NCBI RefSeq assembly: GCF_003860525.1
Contig: NZ_CP034161.1
Location: forward strand, 2,480,001 to 2,544,000
Direction of reading: 5' to 3'
Source: Epilithonimonas vandammei
Lineage (GTDB): Bacteria > Bacteroidota > Bacteroidia > Flavobacteriales > Weeksellaceae
DNA length: 64,000 bases
Below are positions 1 through 9,254 of the stretch, piece after piece (the first letter of the stretch is position 1; the number at the start of each line of letters is the position of its first letter). Below the pieces are notes generated by a model that ran no database searches, had not been told where the DNA came from, and saw only the letters and a program-made list of their open reading frames with translations. The position numbers and the translations under genes are program-made.

Positions 1-1
1 A

Positions 2-127
2 TACAAAAGGTATTATTCCGAACCTTACAATTTCAATGGGAAGTTATACATGTTGGTTAATCACTGGTTTGTATCCAACAAATCTCATTTTTCAAAATGG
101 CAGAGAATAGTATTACCAATTGCTTAA
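2..127 (+). CDS. C-terminal end of an unidentified protein (partial)
   Basis: An open frame enters from the left edge and encodes 41 residues before a TAA stop at 125-127. The visible tail is rich in Tyr, Trp, Asn and Lys, including the stretches KLYMLVNHWFVSNKSHF and KWQRIVLPIA. The stop lies 19 bases before the ATG of the next gene on the same strand, so this is probably the upstream member of the same operon. I do not recognise the family, and too little is visible to infer a function. Confidence 0.5.
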   Translation, partial: YKRYYSEPYNFNGKLYMLVNHWFVSNKSHFSKWQRIVLPIA

Positions 128-146
128 TATAATTAATACCAAAGTT

Positions 147-1118
147 ATGAAAACAAAATTTGTTGTGGAATGTAGTTTCCTAAATCACAACCGTTTTTTG
201 GATAAAGAATTTGAGAATAAAGGTCGCACTAAGGATTTTGAAGAGGCCGAAAACTATCTCTTTGAAGTGATTAATAACGCTGTAAGGATGAATAAGCTCC
301 AACTGTATTATCCTGAAAGTAAGCGCATGGTTTTTGAAAAATTTAGTCCTGGAGAAAGTCTTGCAGAGGTATTTAAGCATAAGATTCGTTATCCGTCATC
401 CCCAAAAGGTAACGAGTGTATCAAACTCTTTTACATAGAAGGCAATAAAAAATATAGCATCATCGAAATTAAAAATCTGGATTATGATGAGATTGTTGAG
501 ATGGTAAAAAGCAATAGAAAAATTTCGGGAGCGGTCATATACGAACGTGCAAAAAAAATGAATAGTTTCTACAGCGGGGCAACCTCGTTCTTCGATCTTC
601 ATTTTGACTTCAACGCGCATTATGACTTACTTCAAGAACAAGAAAAGTTTCAAAAACTGTACAACCGCAACCTCGGGATCCTAAGAGTTTCTGATGATAT
701 TAAGGTTCTAAAAAATTATAGCCTAGGTGAACTTTTCAGCTATGTTACCGCTGCTTGCAATACCAATTTCTCAGATGGTAGCTGCATGGTGAAAATTAAT
801 AAAAAAGAAGAAGCTTTTGCATTATTACATTTTATGAAAAAAATTCTGAATGTCTGTTTTGAAATGAATTATGTTCACATCATTGAAGAAGGTAATGACC
901 TATTTTTTCTTCTGATAAAACCAAAAAGTTTCCGAATACTTCAGCCATCAGATCAAGGTGTTTTACAATTGACCAAGGACAGAAAAGTGATAAGAGTAAC
1001 GAATGAATCTGCTATATCAGACTTGCCATATTATCCCAAAATGTCTGACTGGTACGAGCGTGATAGCAGCGAAGACCTTGATAATTATTCTATAAAACAA
1101 ATAATGGACATTATATGA
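147..1118 (+). CDS. Uncharacterised protein, first of an overlapping pair
   Basis: A 323-residue protein starting at ATG 147; an upstream in-frame ATG at 120 would overlap the previous gene's stop, so the later start is preferred. No signal peptide or membrane segment is visible, so it is likely cytoplasmic. I do not recognise the family. Residues 1-70 (a beta strand, KxF, then AxxY and a LxLYYPES stretch) resemble the N-terminus of the next gene product, which suggests a shared module. The stop overlaps the next start as ATGA, so the two are probably translationally coupled. The setting, with a WYL regulator and a restriction enzyme next door, makes a defence-linked role possible, but that is inference. 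Confidence 0.6.
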   Translation: MKTKFVVECSFLNHNRFLDKEFENKGRTKDFEEAENYLFEVINNAVRMNKLQLYYPESKRMVFEKFSPGESLAEVFKHKIRYPSSPKGNECIKLFYIEGNKKYSIIEIKNLDYDEIVEMVKSNRKISGAVIYERAKKMNSFYSGATSFFDLHFDFNAHYDLLQEQEKFQKLYNRNLGILRVSDDIKVLKNYSLGELFSYVTAACNTNFSDGSCMVKINKKEEAFALLHFMKKILNVCFEMNYVHIIEEGNDLFFLLIKPKSFRILQPSDQGVLQLTKDRKVIRVTNESAISDLPYYPKMSDWYERDSSEDLDNYSIKQIMDII

Positions 1119-2008
1119 AAAATCAAATCACTTATGTTGTAAAAGCCCTTTACAACGAAAAAGAAAATGGTAGAAAGTATCTCCACCAGAAAAAATTCTA
1201 TTCGTCTAGTGACTTACTAAAAAATAGAAATTCTGCCCAATCGTATTTTAATCTCATAATTAAACTATTGCAAGATTGTAATCTTCTGGAAATAGAATAC
1301 CGGACAAATACCATCTTTGCAGCATCCAAACTATATCACAGGAAAATAAATTCGGTATCTTTTGTTGAAAATCACAGGAAAGCACAAGGGATCCGATTTG
1401 GTTTTAAAGTAAATAATGATACGGCGAAACAATTTAATCTTAATTCTAAAGCGTTTTATGAGCTCGATTTCGTAGATCATTCTTCGAAAGAAAGAAATCA
1501 GAAAACTAATGATAACCAACGGGTAGAGAGTAGAATTTTACAAACATTATATCCTGCAAAAATAGATCTTCTTAAAAAAAGCGATTTTAATTTTGACGTT
1601 TCTCATATCACGAAGCTTGTCAAAGAACAAGATATTTTTGAGTTACAAATGGTTAAAAACTTAGATGACATCAGCCTTATTTTCGAATCGGTCTGTGCTT
1701 TTCTAAACTCCGAAAAGGGTGGCTATCTCCTGTTCCGAAACTTAGATGAACGGCAGAAACAGATTAAACCACAAGAATTTGAAAATATAGTGGATATTAT
1801 TAAAAATCAAGTTTTCTACCAATATAAAAAGTATCTCTTTCATACCTCAATTCCCGGAATTTATTTCTTCGAAGATGCTGTTGGAACCGTTATTCCCATC
1901 ATCAAAGTGAATCCGGTTGCCAACCAAAACGCTACCTACAAGTCCAACAACCTGTCATATAAATTTATCCGGCACAAAGTTTTTGGTAATTTGGAAAGTT
2001 TGGATTAA
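1115..2008 (+). CDS. Uncharacterised protein with possible AlbA_2/Schlafen-like segment
   Basis: A 297-residue protein whose ATG overlaps the preceding stop codon. The N-terminal ~75 residues resemble those of the upstream protein (KKFYSSSD, then a helix, then LLEIEYRTNTIF). Around residues 165-205 the pattern ELQMVKNL...ESVCAFLNSEKGGYLLF recalls the AlbA_2 (Schlafen-type, divergent AAA) domain, where a helix precedes AFLNT/S-GG-LLxG. The match is by eye only. The gene ends four bases inside the convergent WYL gene. The pair looks like an accessory or defence-type operon, but no activity can be assigned. Confidence 0.55.
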   Translation: MKNQITYVVKALYNEKENGRKYLHQKKFYSSSDLLKNRNSAQSYFNLIIKLLQDCNLLEIEYRTNTIFAASKLYHRKINSVSFVENHRKAQGIRFGFKVNNDTAKQFNLNSKAFYELDFVDHSSKERNQKTNDNQRVESRILQTLYPAKIDLLKKSDFNFDVSHITKLVKEQDIFELQMVKNLDDISLIFESVCAFLNSEKGGYLLFRNLDERQKQIKPQEFENIVDIIKNQVFYQYKKYLFHTSIPGIYFFEDAVGTVIPIIKVNPVANQNATYKSNNLSYKFIRHKVFGNLESLD

Positions 2009-2895
2009 TCTTTATTGCGCTTAATAGCTTCTTTCCAATACTCAACAAACTGATCACGAAGCAATTTGGGTTCAATAATCTTTACTGACCAAGTACGTTT
2101 CATAAGTTCCATAATCAAATCGAGTGTAGGCTTGATGTACAACTCTATCCGAACTTTATCGGGTAGAGTTGTTACTTTTTGTGATTGGTGTATGGGGTTT
2201 GAGATTAGATAGTTTCCATCGCGACGATCAAATTCCAAAACTATTTTTTTTGCATCGCCATCGGTGAACATTCCGAAAGCATCATGGTAAGGCTGATCAA
2301 AATCAATATCTTGAGCTTCAAATGTTTGATTCAGAACTTCCAGGTTCGAAATCCTTTCTAAACCATAAGATTTGAAAGCGACGCCCGAATCATCCTGCGC
2401 TAACAAATACCACCGGAAATCTTTCAATTTCAGACGATACGGTTGTACTGTTTTGGTTTTAGTTTCTTGGCTATCATAATAAAAGTAATCGAAACTTACT
2501 TCTTGTTGATTTTCAATAGCTTTTCTTAAAACAGACAAGCATTCGGTACCTGTGAATTTTCGGGTTTCGAAGATAATTGCATCAGACAACAAACCATTTT
2601 TATTGATGGAAGAAAGTAAAAAATCGTTTTCTAAAATTAAGTAATACAGCTCTGCTTGACTCAATAAATAAAGTTCATCACGGCACAAACTGTATGCATT
2701 TTCCCTTCGATTAAAAACTACAGATGGGAACAAAGGATTTGCGTTGATTACGGACTTATCCCTTTCGAAAGTGCTTTCGCTATAAGAATCTAAGTCGAAA
2801 TAATCCACAATTTTTCCCATCAATTCTTCTTTAGAAACATTTCTATTCTTAAGCAGAGAAACAATATAATGTTGGCGTTGAAGTGGTGTTGGCAT
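2005..2895 (-). CDS. WYL-domain transcriptional regulator
   Basis: A 296-residue regulator with an N-terminal winged-helix segment (about residues 1-65), a central WYL domain containing the diagnostic RWYLLAQDD at residues 161-169, and a C-terminal extension of the WCX type (from about 210) ending in VEYWKEAIK. WYL proteins sense ligands such as nucleic acid or nucleotides, and in many prokaryotes they repress defence operons (BrxR and CapW types). It is the last gene of a minus-strand set after the restriction enzyme and DUF2971 gene, and it converges with a two-gene operon that it overlaps by four bases. Regulation of one of these neighbours is a reasonable guess. Confidence 0.85.
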   Translation of the reverse strand: MPTPLQRQHYIVSLLKNRNVSKEELMGKIVDYFDLDSYSESTFERDKSVINANPLFPSVVFNRRENAYSLCRDELYLLSQAELYYLILENDFLLSSINKNGLLSDAIIFETRKFTGTECLSVLRKAIENQQEVSFDYFYYDSQETKTKTVQPYRLKLKDFRWYLLAQDDSGVAFKSYGLERISNLEVLNQTFEAQDIDFDQPYHDAFGMFTDGDAKKIVLEFDRRDGNYLISNPIHQSQKVTTLPDKVRIELYIKPTLDLIMELMKRTWSVKIIEPKLLRDQFVEYWKEAIKRNKD

Positions 2896-3163
2896 ATTAG
2901 ATTCTGATTTTTTTTTAACTCAAAATTATTATTTCCATCCCAATTATAATAATACCACTTAAAAAAATCTCTTTGTTCCTTATGCATTCCACTAAAAGTA
3001 TTATGAATTTTTGGATCTTCAATACCCGTAATCAAAATCATTTTTGCATTTTCTTCACCAAGAACACCTTTATACCTTATGAGTTGTTCAATAAAGTCAA
3101 CAATCTAAATGTCTTACTACCCTGTGCTTGGATATCTTCTATTATTTTATCTATATTTTCCAT
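2820..3163 (-). pseudogene. Frameshifted small accessory gene between RM and WYL genes
   Basis: A reading frame starts at ATG 3163 (MENIDKIIEDIQAQGSKTF) and meets a stop after about 28 codons. The coding pattern continues in another frame as DFIEQLIRYKGVLGEENAK and on through an aromatic stretch (FFKWYYYNWDG). The shift falls near position 3090, at the RLLT/DFIEQL junction. Its 3' part runs into the start of the WYL gene and may be truncated there. The product family is not recognised. Like the DUF2971 gene upstream, it begins MENIxK directly behind a restriction-enzyme tail, so it is probably a remnant of an earlier accessory gene at this spot. Confidence 0.55.
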
Positions 3164-3293
3164 TCTCTTTCTTTTATTCTTATACAAAATCCTTTATTCA
3201 TCAGCCAACCTGCCTCAAGCAGCGTCATAATGATTGGTTGATAATACAGAATATCTTGAAATCTATTGTTGGGTTTTGAGCTATTTACTTTTC
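3151..3293 (-). pseudogene. Decayed 3' end of a second type ISP-like RM gene
   Basis: In one minus-strand frame this stretch encodes FQDILYYQPIIMTLL followed by EAGWLMNKGF. This matches the C-terminus of the intact enzyme at 4111-7374 (FEDILHYQKIIVALF then ETDRLMKEVD) in spacing and in most conserved positions. Only the last ~45 codons remain, and the frame ends at TAG 3151, overlapping the start of the next small gene. It lies between the DUF2971 gene and the frameshifted gene, so a second, related restriction gene once occupied this site or the tail was duplicated. Confidence 0.6.
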
Positions 3294-3307
3294 ATTTCCT
3301 ACCAATC

Positions 3308-4108
3308 TTAACCTTTTTTAGAATTGTATTTCCCATCTATATCACTTCTTTTTAAATGAATAGCCACATCGAAATTTGGTAAATACTTTTTGCAGATTTC
3401 TATCACTCTTTCCTCGTCATTTTTGGAACAGTTGGGATATAAAGTAATTTTTATTTCACTTAATGCATTGGGATTGATTGGGACAAAAAAATGCTCCGGC
3501 AGATAGTCATGATTACCATCTTTGCATGTTGTTGTTAAATAATATCTAATCTCTTTTTGAAAATCCCAATATAAATCTTTGTAAGAAATTAATGAATAGA
3601 AATTTTGTAAATGCGTTACTTTTGTTTCAGTACAATATGACCAAATTTGCTCTTTCTTAGAGCAATAGTCAGCACAATACTCTACTTCCAGAATAAAACC
3701 ATTATTTTCATTGAGTGGAGGAGAAATAGCGTAATTTCCACAAAACATGTCCTCCAAGGGAATTGGAAAAAATGTATCTCTTCCCGGATGATTTTCATCT
3801 AGTATTTCGCTAAAACTTGCAATGTCTCTCCTTCCTTCAACAGGGATTTTAAATTTATTATACCAATTTATGGGAAATTCAATACGAATACCTTCTGGCG
3901 CATACATAGCCCATTGTGGAATCATTTCTTTCGATTCTTTTGACCAACAAGAAAGAAAAAAATTCTTTTTTAAAATTTCTGGAACTCCCTCATTTTCGGT
4001 TTGATCATCCATTAAGTCGAATCTTTTAAATAATATTTTTTTGCTTTCTAATATCTTTTCTAAAGATTCAATACTTGTATAATGATTTACCTTTTCAATA
4101 TTTTCCAT
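3308..4108 (-). CDS. DUF2971 family protein
   Basis: A 266-residue protein with the hallmarks of DUF2971: an N-terminal HYTSIESLEKILESKKI, then FKRFDLMDDQTENEG, FFLSCWS near residue 50, and a QWAMYAPEGIRIEF segment at about 65-80. Members are found near toxins and restriction systems, but no biochemical role is established that I can rely on. The start codon is two bases beyond the stop of the restriction-modification gene, so the two are co-transcribed and probably coupled. It may be an accessory defence component. Confidence 0.75.
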   Translation of the reverse strand: MENIEKVNHYTSIESLEKILESKKILFKRFDLMDDQTENEGVPEILKKNFFLSCWSKESKEMIPQWAMYAPEGIRIEFPINWYNKFKIPVEGRRDIASFSEILDENHPGRDTFFPIPLEDMFCGNYAISPPLNENNGFILEVEYCADYCSKKEQIWSYCTETKVTHLQNFYSLISYKDLYWDFQKEIRYYLTTTCKDGNHDYLPEHFFVPINPNALSEIKITLYPNCSKNDEERVIEICKKYLPNFDVAIHLKRSDIDGKYNSKKG

Positions 4109-4110
4109 AA

Positions 4111-7100
4111 TTAAAAACTTATAACATTATCCACCTCCTTCATCAATCGATCCGTCTCAAAAAGAGCCACAATGATTTTCTGATAATGCAGAATATCTTC
4201 GAAATCTAGAGTTCGGCCTTTGCGGTCTTTGAGCCATTTTTGGGCTGGTTGATATCCTCCAATGTAGAAGTTCCACACGACTTCTGGAACTTGTTCAAAA
4301 TATTGTGTTTCATTAATGTAGACTCTTCCTATTGGATATCCTGGGTTGACAAGTGCTATGGCATCTCCATCTATGATTTCGTAATTTTCTTCAAATCTAG
4401 GTTTTAGCACTTCATTATCACCAGCGATCGGATATTGTGTAATGTAGTTTTCTACTATACGACTTTCCAGCAAATGAATTTCTCTAATCTGTTTTCCGAG
4501 TGCTACAAGTTTCCAAAAAGTTTTGGGATTGGTAGGGTATGGCACTCTTGGGAAATCTATTTTGAGGAATTCTTTGTATTTCTCTCGGTACGAAGGCGAA
4601 TGCAAAACAGCATAGATGTAATCCAGAATATCTTCCGGATAGAACTGGTTAGTTTCTTCTGTTTGCTTAGAATAATCTGGTCTTTCGGGTGAAAAATGTA
4701 AGCCCAAATCCTTCGCCATTTTCTCCACTATCTCCATATTGAGGTTGGGAACTCGTTCTATGGAATCTTCTAAAGAAGTTTGTCCGTTGGTTTCGGGATA
4801 AAGATAGAGAGGTGCAATATAGTCACCACCTTGCATTCCTGGTCTTGACCAACTTCTAAAATCAATAATATTTTTAGTAACAACTGCTGAAACAGAATTC
4901 ATTTCAGCATTTCCTAATTTAAAAACTAATCCAAGATTATTTCCATTAAGAAAATTCCGCATTGTTTCTTTTCTTGGATAGCAATGAAAACCCTTGGAAT
5001 TCCCTGTGTAAAATGTCCATTTTTCATCGAAAGGGCGATAAGATATTTTTACAAATTTTCCTTTATCTGGATAATTTTGTAATAAATCTTTTTTTGCAAA
5101 ACCAACTTGCCAATCCCGAACATCTTTGCCAAGATTAAATTTTTGCCTTGCTTCTTCATCATCTAAACTTAAAAATTCATTTATTGTTTTTTTAAGCTCT
5201 TCTTTTGTTTCATGAATCGTAAAATGATCTCTCGCTGTTACAATTCCCACATTATTAAGAGGAAAAATTTTATTCACTTTAAACCCTTCATCATATTCTT
5301 CCTGCACGCCAAAATCTTTATTAACAAAAAAGTAATTAGGAGCAATATTAGGTAAGAGTTTAAAATCAATCTCTTTCAATGAATTTTCAATCAAAAAATT
5401 ATATTTAACGTCCCGTTTTCCAAATAAATCAAAGTGAAAAACTTGTCCTAATTCTGACTCTTTCTTATTTCCAGTTTTAATGAAGAGATTAATAGATACA
5501 CCTTGCATAATATCAAAAACATTTTGATCTGCACTTCCATCTGGGGAAAGTTCTTTTTTCTTAGAATTTCCATGTAAATCAATTGTATAGATTTTATCAT
5601 ACGTTTTCAGCAGATTCCAACGCATTCCTCTGAAGGTAGGGTTATCCAAAAAGCCATGCGGATTGATAAACGCTAAAATACCGCTACCGTTTTTCTCAAT
5701 GAAATGTTGTCCGTAACGGATAAACTTGACATAATCGTCATTAATCCATTTGGGATTTCGTTCTTTCAGTTTTTCCTTTCCGCCCGGTTCTTTTTTGTAA
5801 TCTTCCATCAGCTTCATAATCCATTCGCCTTTATTAGCAGATTCGCCGGAATATGGCGGATTTCCTAAAATCACCATGACCGGCGTATCGCGTTTTACAC
5901 GGTTGGCTTCGTTGGCTTCGTCGCTTAGCCAACTGGCAAAAAGGGTATTGGTATCTGGATGGCTTTCTTCCAAACTGTTGGTAAGATACACACGCAAACG
6001 TTCATCAGAAGTAGCTTTGTACCCTGTATCTTTCAGCAACAAGTCCAACTGCAAATGTGCCATTGCGTAACTCGCCATCAAAAGTTCAAAACCATTCAGT
6101 CTTGGGATGAGATGTTTTTCCACATAATTGCTCCAGATCCCTTGTTGCCCTACAAACTTCTGGTGTACGTGTTTCACCACTTCGGCTAAGAAAGTTCCGG
6201 TTCCGGTCGCAGGATCTAGGATTTGCACTTTGTGCACTTCCTGCTCAACCGTTTCGTATTTCTGTTTCTTTTTATTGAAATTTTGAGTGTTTAAAGTGAT
6301 TTTGGTTTTGCTGGTATCGGCCAAACCTTGAGAAAGGTGAAACTCGGTTTTCAGAATATCATCCACCGCACGAACAATAAAATTGACCACCGGAGCCGGT
6401 GTGTACCATACACCACGCGCTTTCCGCAGTTTTGGATCGTATTCGCTCAAAAATGTTTCGTAGAAATGGATAATTGGATTTTCCATTTTGGTAGATTTCC
6501 CGTAATCCTTCAGGATTTCTTCTACATTACAAGCCAAGAAGATATCGACCAGACTGTCCACAATCCATTTGATACGATCGTCCAAATCGGGACCGGCAAT
6601 GTAGCCAAACAGTTTTCTTAGAAAAGGATTGGATTTTGGAATTAATTCTGCTGCTTCCTGCCTGCTGAATGTTGGTAAAGTAGCATCGTGCAAACGTGCT
6701 GCAAACATTCCGTAGGCAATGGTTTGTGCATACACATCAGCAAAACCTTTCGGAGTAATATCGTGAATCAGGATTTCTTTGAAGGCTTCCATCTGATCGC
6801 GGAGCGAAGAATTGCTTCGTGTATCCTCATCGCTAATCAAGGCATTGGAAATAATATCAGCCAACAGGCGCGCTTTTCCGGCCATCATTTCTGCCAGTTT
6901 CTTTGGGCTTTTGATGGTTTGTCCTACATAGATGCAAAAATCTTTGATGAGATTTTCGAAAATGGGAAAGTTTTCAGGAATGGGTTTTATTTGATTTCCC
7001 ACCACTTCGGCAATTGAAATTTTGGTCACAAACTCCCCATTTCTATACAGATGGAAATCGAGATAATCCGTAAATATCAGGTTTTCAAGCGACGCCTTGT

Positions 7101-7374
7101 AGCGGTCAAACTGCTCTTTATTACCCGTTTTTTTGGTTCCGTCCAGGTCTTTATCGCCAATATCTTTGGCTTCGATAAAACCAATCGGTATTTCTTTCCT
7201 CGTTAAAATATAGTCGGGAGCGCCGCATTTCTGGCGTTTTGGTTCATTGGTTGCCACAATATCGGGAACCAAAGTTTCGATGAGCTGAGCCAAATCTCCG
7301 CGAAAGGTATGTTCGGTGGCATTAGCAAGTTTGAATCTACTGGCGATAGATTCTACATAGTGTTGAGTCGTCAT
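4111..7374 (-). CDS. Fused type ISP/IIG-like restriction-modification enzyme
   Basis: A 1087-residue single-chain enzyme predicted to cleave DNA and methylate adenine. The N-terminus has a PD-(D/E)xK-type nuclease core (D54, then E68 and K70 in GFIEAKD). A helical linker leads to the N6-adenine methyltransferase domain, with WYTPAPVV, motif I DPATGTGTFL and motif IV GNPPYSGES. The last ~400 residues fit a type ISP C-terminal specificity domain. There is no helicase block, so it is shorter than LlaGI/LlaBIII-type enzymes and closer in layout to type IIG proteins. A DUF2971 gene follows directly, then a regulator. It is probably functional, since no disruptive lesion is visible. Confidence 0.85.
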   Translation of the reverse strand: MTTQHYVESIASRFKLANATEHTFRGDLAQLIETLVPDIVATNEPKRQKCGAPDYILTRKEIPIGFIEAKDIGDKDLDGTKKTGNKEQFDRYKASLENLIFTDYLDFHLYRNGEFVTKISIAEVVGNQIKPIPENFPIFENLIKDFCIYVGQTIKSPKKLAEMMAGKARLLADIISNALISDEDTRSNSSLRDQMEAFKEILIHDITPKGFADVYAQTIAYGMFAARLHDATLPTFSRQEAAELIPKSNPFLRKLFGYIAGPDLDDRIKWIVDSLVDIFLACNVEEILKDYGKSTKMENPIIHFYETFLSEYDPKLRKARGVWYTPAPVVNFIVRAVDDILKTEFHLSQGLADTSKTKITLNTQNFNKKKQKYETVEQEVHKVQILDPATGTGTFLAEVVKHVHQKFVGQQGIWSNYVEKHLIPRLNGFELLMASYAMAHLQLDLLLKDTGYKATSDERLRVYLTNSLEESHPDTNTLFASWLSDEANEANRVKRDTPVMVILGNPPYSGESANKGEWIMKLMEDYKKEPGGKEKLKERNPKWINDDYVKFIRYGQHFIEKNGSGILAFINPHGFLDNPTFRGMRWNLLKTYDKIYTIDLHGNSKKKELSPDGSADQNVFDIMQGVSINLFIKTGNKKESELGQVFHFDLFGKRDVKYNFLIENSLKEIDFKLLPNIAPNYFFVNKDFGVQEEYDEGFKVNKIFPLNNVGIVTARDHFTIHETKEELKKTINEFLSLDDEEARQKFNLGKDVRDWQVGFAKKDLLQNYPDKGKFVKISYRPFDEKWTFYTGNSKGFHCYPRKETMRNFLNGNNLGLVFKLGNAEMNSVSAVVTKNIIDFRSWSRPGMQGGDYIAPLYLYPETNGQTSLEDSIERVPNLNMEIVEKMAKDLGLHFSPERPDYSKQTEETNQFYPEDILDYIYAVLHSPSYREKYKEFLKIDFPRVPYPTNPKTFWKLVALGKQIREIHLLESRIVENYITQYPIAGDNEVLKPRFEENYEIIDGDAIALVNPGYPIGRVYINETQYFEQVPEVVWNFYIGGYQPAQKWLKDRKGRTLDFEDILHYQKIIVALFETDRLMKEVDNVISF

Positions 7375-7484
7375 TCTCGTTTTTCGTAATCTTTCAAAAT
7401 TAGCGAAAAAAAATAGTTGAACACTATGGATTTTTATAAAAATGAACGTATAAGAGCTTACTTCCTATTTATGATACTATGATA

Positions 7485-7634
7485 TTAGTCTTCGGGAAAT
7501 AATTCAGATTTTATTTTAAAAGACAAAGATTTATTGTGCAGGTAAATATCCTGAACATAATTTTTTGAATGCTTAAAAAGATTATCAATTTCATCATTGT
7601 TTATTCCTAATTCGACCAATAGAGAAATTACCAT
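7485..7634 (-). CDS. Small ORF, possible protein of about 49 residues
   Basis: A short minus-strand frame, MVISLLVELGINNDEIDNLF onward, that ends in SELFPED. It sits alone between the restriction enzyme and the HEPN-like gene, and its promoter region would face that gene divergently. The amphipathic helical pattern is compatible with an antitoxin-like peptide, but no family is recognised. It may be a chance frame. Confidence 0.3.
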   Translation of the reverse strand: MVISLLVELGINNDEIDNLFKHSKNYVQDIYLHNKSLSFKIKSELFPED

Positions 7635-7673
7635 AACAATTTCAACATACAATATAGTACATAAATACAGATT

Positions 7674-8446
7674 ATGAAACATATCAAAAAACGGTTTCTT
7701 GAACTTGCTAGTATGGATAATATTCCTATTGATGATAGTAAACCAAAATACATAAATGATATAAAAAATGAAAAACAGTTACTGACAATTCTTAAAACTG
7801 ATCAAGACCGAAATTTTCTTGGTTTTATGTATAAGGATAAAAAATCACAGCAAAACCTGATAATTAATTTCCCAATTCTTCCAATGGTTTTTTATGATAA
7901 TGCATATCACAGCTATAGAATTTCTGAAGATATGAGAGCTGGAGTGGTTTCTAAAATTGCAAATTTTGGGAATGGTGGCTCTTTTCCTGAACACGAGATA
8001 TATAATTTTATTGGATACTCCACATCTTCGATTATTATGATGTGTGTGTCTCTCTTGAAAGTTTTGTAAATGAAATAATAGCAAGAAAACAGTTTGAATA
8101 TAAGGTTGACACTGCAAAAAGGACAGAAACTTATAACTATACTCAAATTCAAAATGAAATTGATTTTAAAACCAAACTATTTAAAATCGTTCCTCAATGT
8201 GAAAAGAAATTCCCAGCAGAAAAATCTTCTTTTAAGAGTAAAGTAATAACATTAATAGATTTTAGAAATAAGTTGGTCCATTTGAAAGCAGCAGGTTACG
8301 GAAAAGATAGTTTTATACATCAGTCAGAAATTTTGAGGTTAGTTTTAGGATTTGATTATAATGGTTCATTGATAGAAGTAAGGAATTATATGAATTTTTT
8401 TATTAAGGACTATATATTAGATTGTGATTGCGAACAAGACTTTTAA
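7674..8446 (+). pseudogene. HEPN-like domain gene interrupted by a two-base frameshift
   Basis: Two overlapping frames join into one protein of about 257 residues. The first (from ATG 7674) reads to SSIIMMCVSL and then stops. The second continues from the same point as CVSLESFVNEIIARKQ. The switch needs a net skip of two bases within the TGTGTGTGTCTCTC tract at about 8041-8054. The second part contains DFRNKLVHLK, which fits the R-N-x3-H motif of HEPN nucleases and HEPN-like proteins. HEPN proteins commonly act as toxins or RNases in defence, but this copy as read cannot make a full-length product without a shift. Confidence 0.6.
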
Positions 8447-8548
8447 AATTACAACTAATAATTTTCAGTAACAGTATTTTGAATACGATGATGTAAATTG
8501 ATTTTAACTCCCTATTTGTCAGCATTTTTTTGAAATTTTGTTCCTTCT

Positions 8549-8812
8549 CTATTTTTGTGATCCTTTATCTTGAAATCCTTCTGAGAAAAACTCTTCAAAA
8601 GTCATGTCAAAAGCCGAAATAATTCTGGCAAGTGTACTGAATCGCAAGTCTTCGCCACGCTCATACCGCCCGAATTGTGCGCGGGAAATATTATGCTCGT
8701 AAGCGAAATATTCATAGCTTGAATAGCCCTTTGCGATTCGCAGAGACTTAATTCGTTCTCCAAGTTTCTGTAAAACTTCTTCTTTAGTATTTGGATCAGG
8801 CATGGCTTTCAT
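8549..8812 (-). CDS. XRE-family helix-turn-helix regulator
   Basis: A protein of about 87 residues starting MKAMPDPNTKEEVLQKLGER; an earlier ATG at 8854 is possible but adds an unusual tail. The HTH_3 fold is clear: GERIKSLRIAKGYSSYEYFA, then ISRAQFGRYERGE and LARIISAFDMTFEEFF. It is a stand-alone DNA-binding protein, of the kind often found in accessory regions as repressors or antitoxin-like regulators. The gene is divergent from the next one and may control it. Confidence 0.85.
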   Translation of the reverse strand: MKAMPDPNTKEEVLQKLGERIKSLRIAKGYSSYEYFAYEHNISRAQFGRYERGEDLRFSTLARIISAFDMTFEEFFSEGFQDKGSQK

Positions 8813-8937
8813 CTTTAAGATTTCTACATTACAAATCTTATAAATCGCCATCATTTATGTTACCACTAAAAAGCAGGATCTTATTAGTATCTTTTTCTAA
8901 AATTATAACTATATTTGAAAAATATACTAGAATAAAA

Positions 8938-9237
8938 ATGATGGAAAACAAATCAGAAAAAAGCTGGGCAAAAACCATGCTCGAACTCGATTTAAAAATG
9001 CAATCCGGAGCAATTTGGACGGATGAAAAATCACAGTTGCAGAAAGAACAAAAATCAGATCCCGCAGATGAAAATCCATTTCCTATTAACGAATCTGATG
9101 ATGACGGTGTTTATTATGATTTAGGCAATGGTACTCGTATCAACATGGACAACATTGATCTACCCCATATATTGAAGCCTGATCCAGTATACTACAATGG
9201 CCATGAGATAATTGACAGAATTCAAATTTTAAAATAA
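8938..9237 (+). CDS. Hypothetical acidic cytoplasmic protein
   Basis: A 99-residue product from ATG 8938 (MMENKSEKSWAKTMLELDL). The frame is open upstream to 8791, but that extension overlaps the divergent XRE gene and is not protein-like. TATATTTG at 8910-8917 matches the Bacteroidota -7 promoter consensus and supports this start. The middle is acidic (NESDDDGVYYDLGNGT). No family is recognised. It lies 17 bases before the secreted-protein gene and is probably co-transcribed with it. Confidence 0.6.
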   Translation: MMENKSEKSWAKTMLELDLKMQSGAIWTDEKSQLQKEQKSDPADENPFPINESDDDGVYYDLGNGTRINMDNIDLPHILKPDPVYYNGHEIIDRIQILK

Positions 9238-9254
9238 TTATAAAACACAAATTC

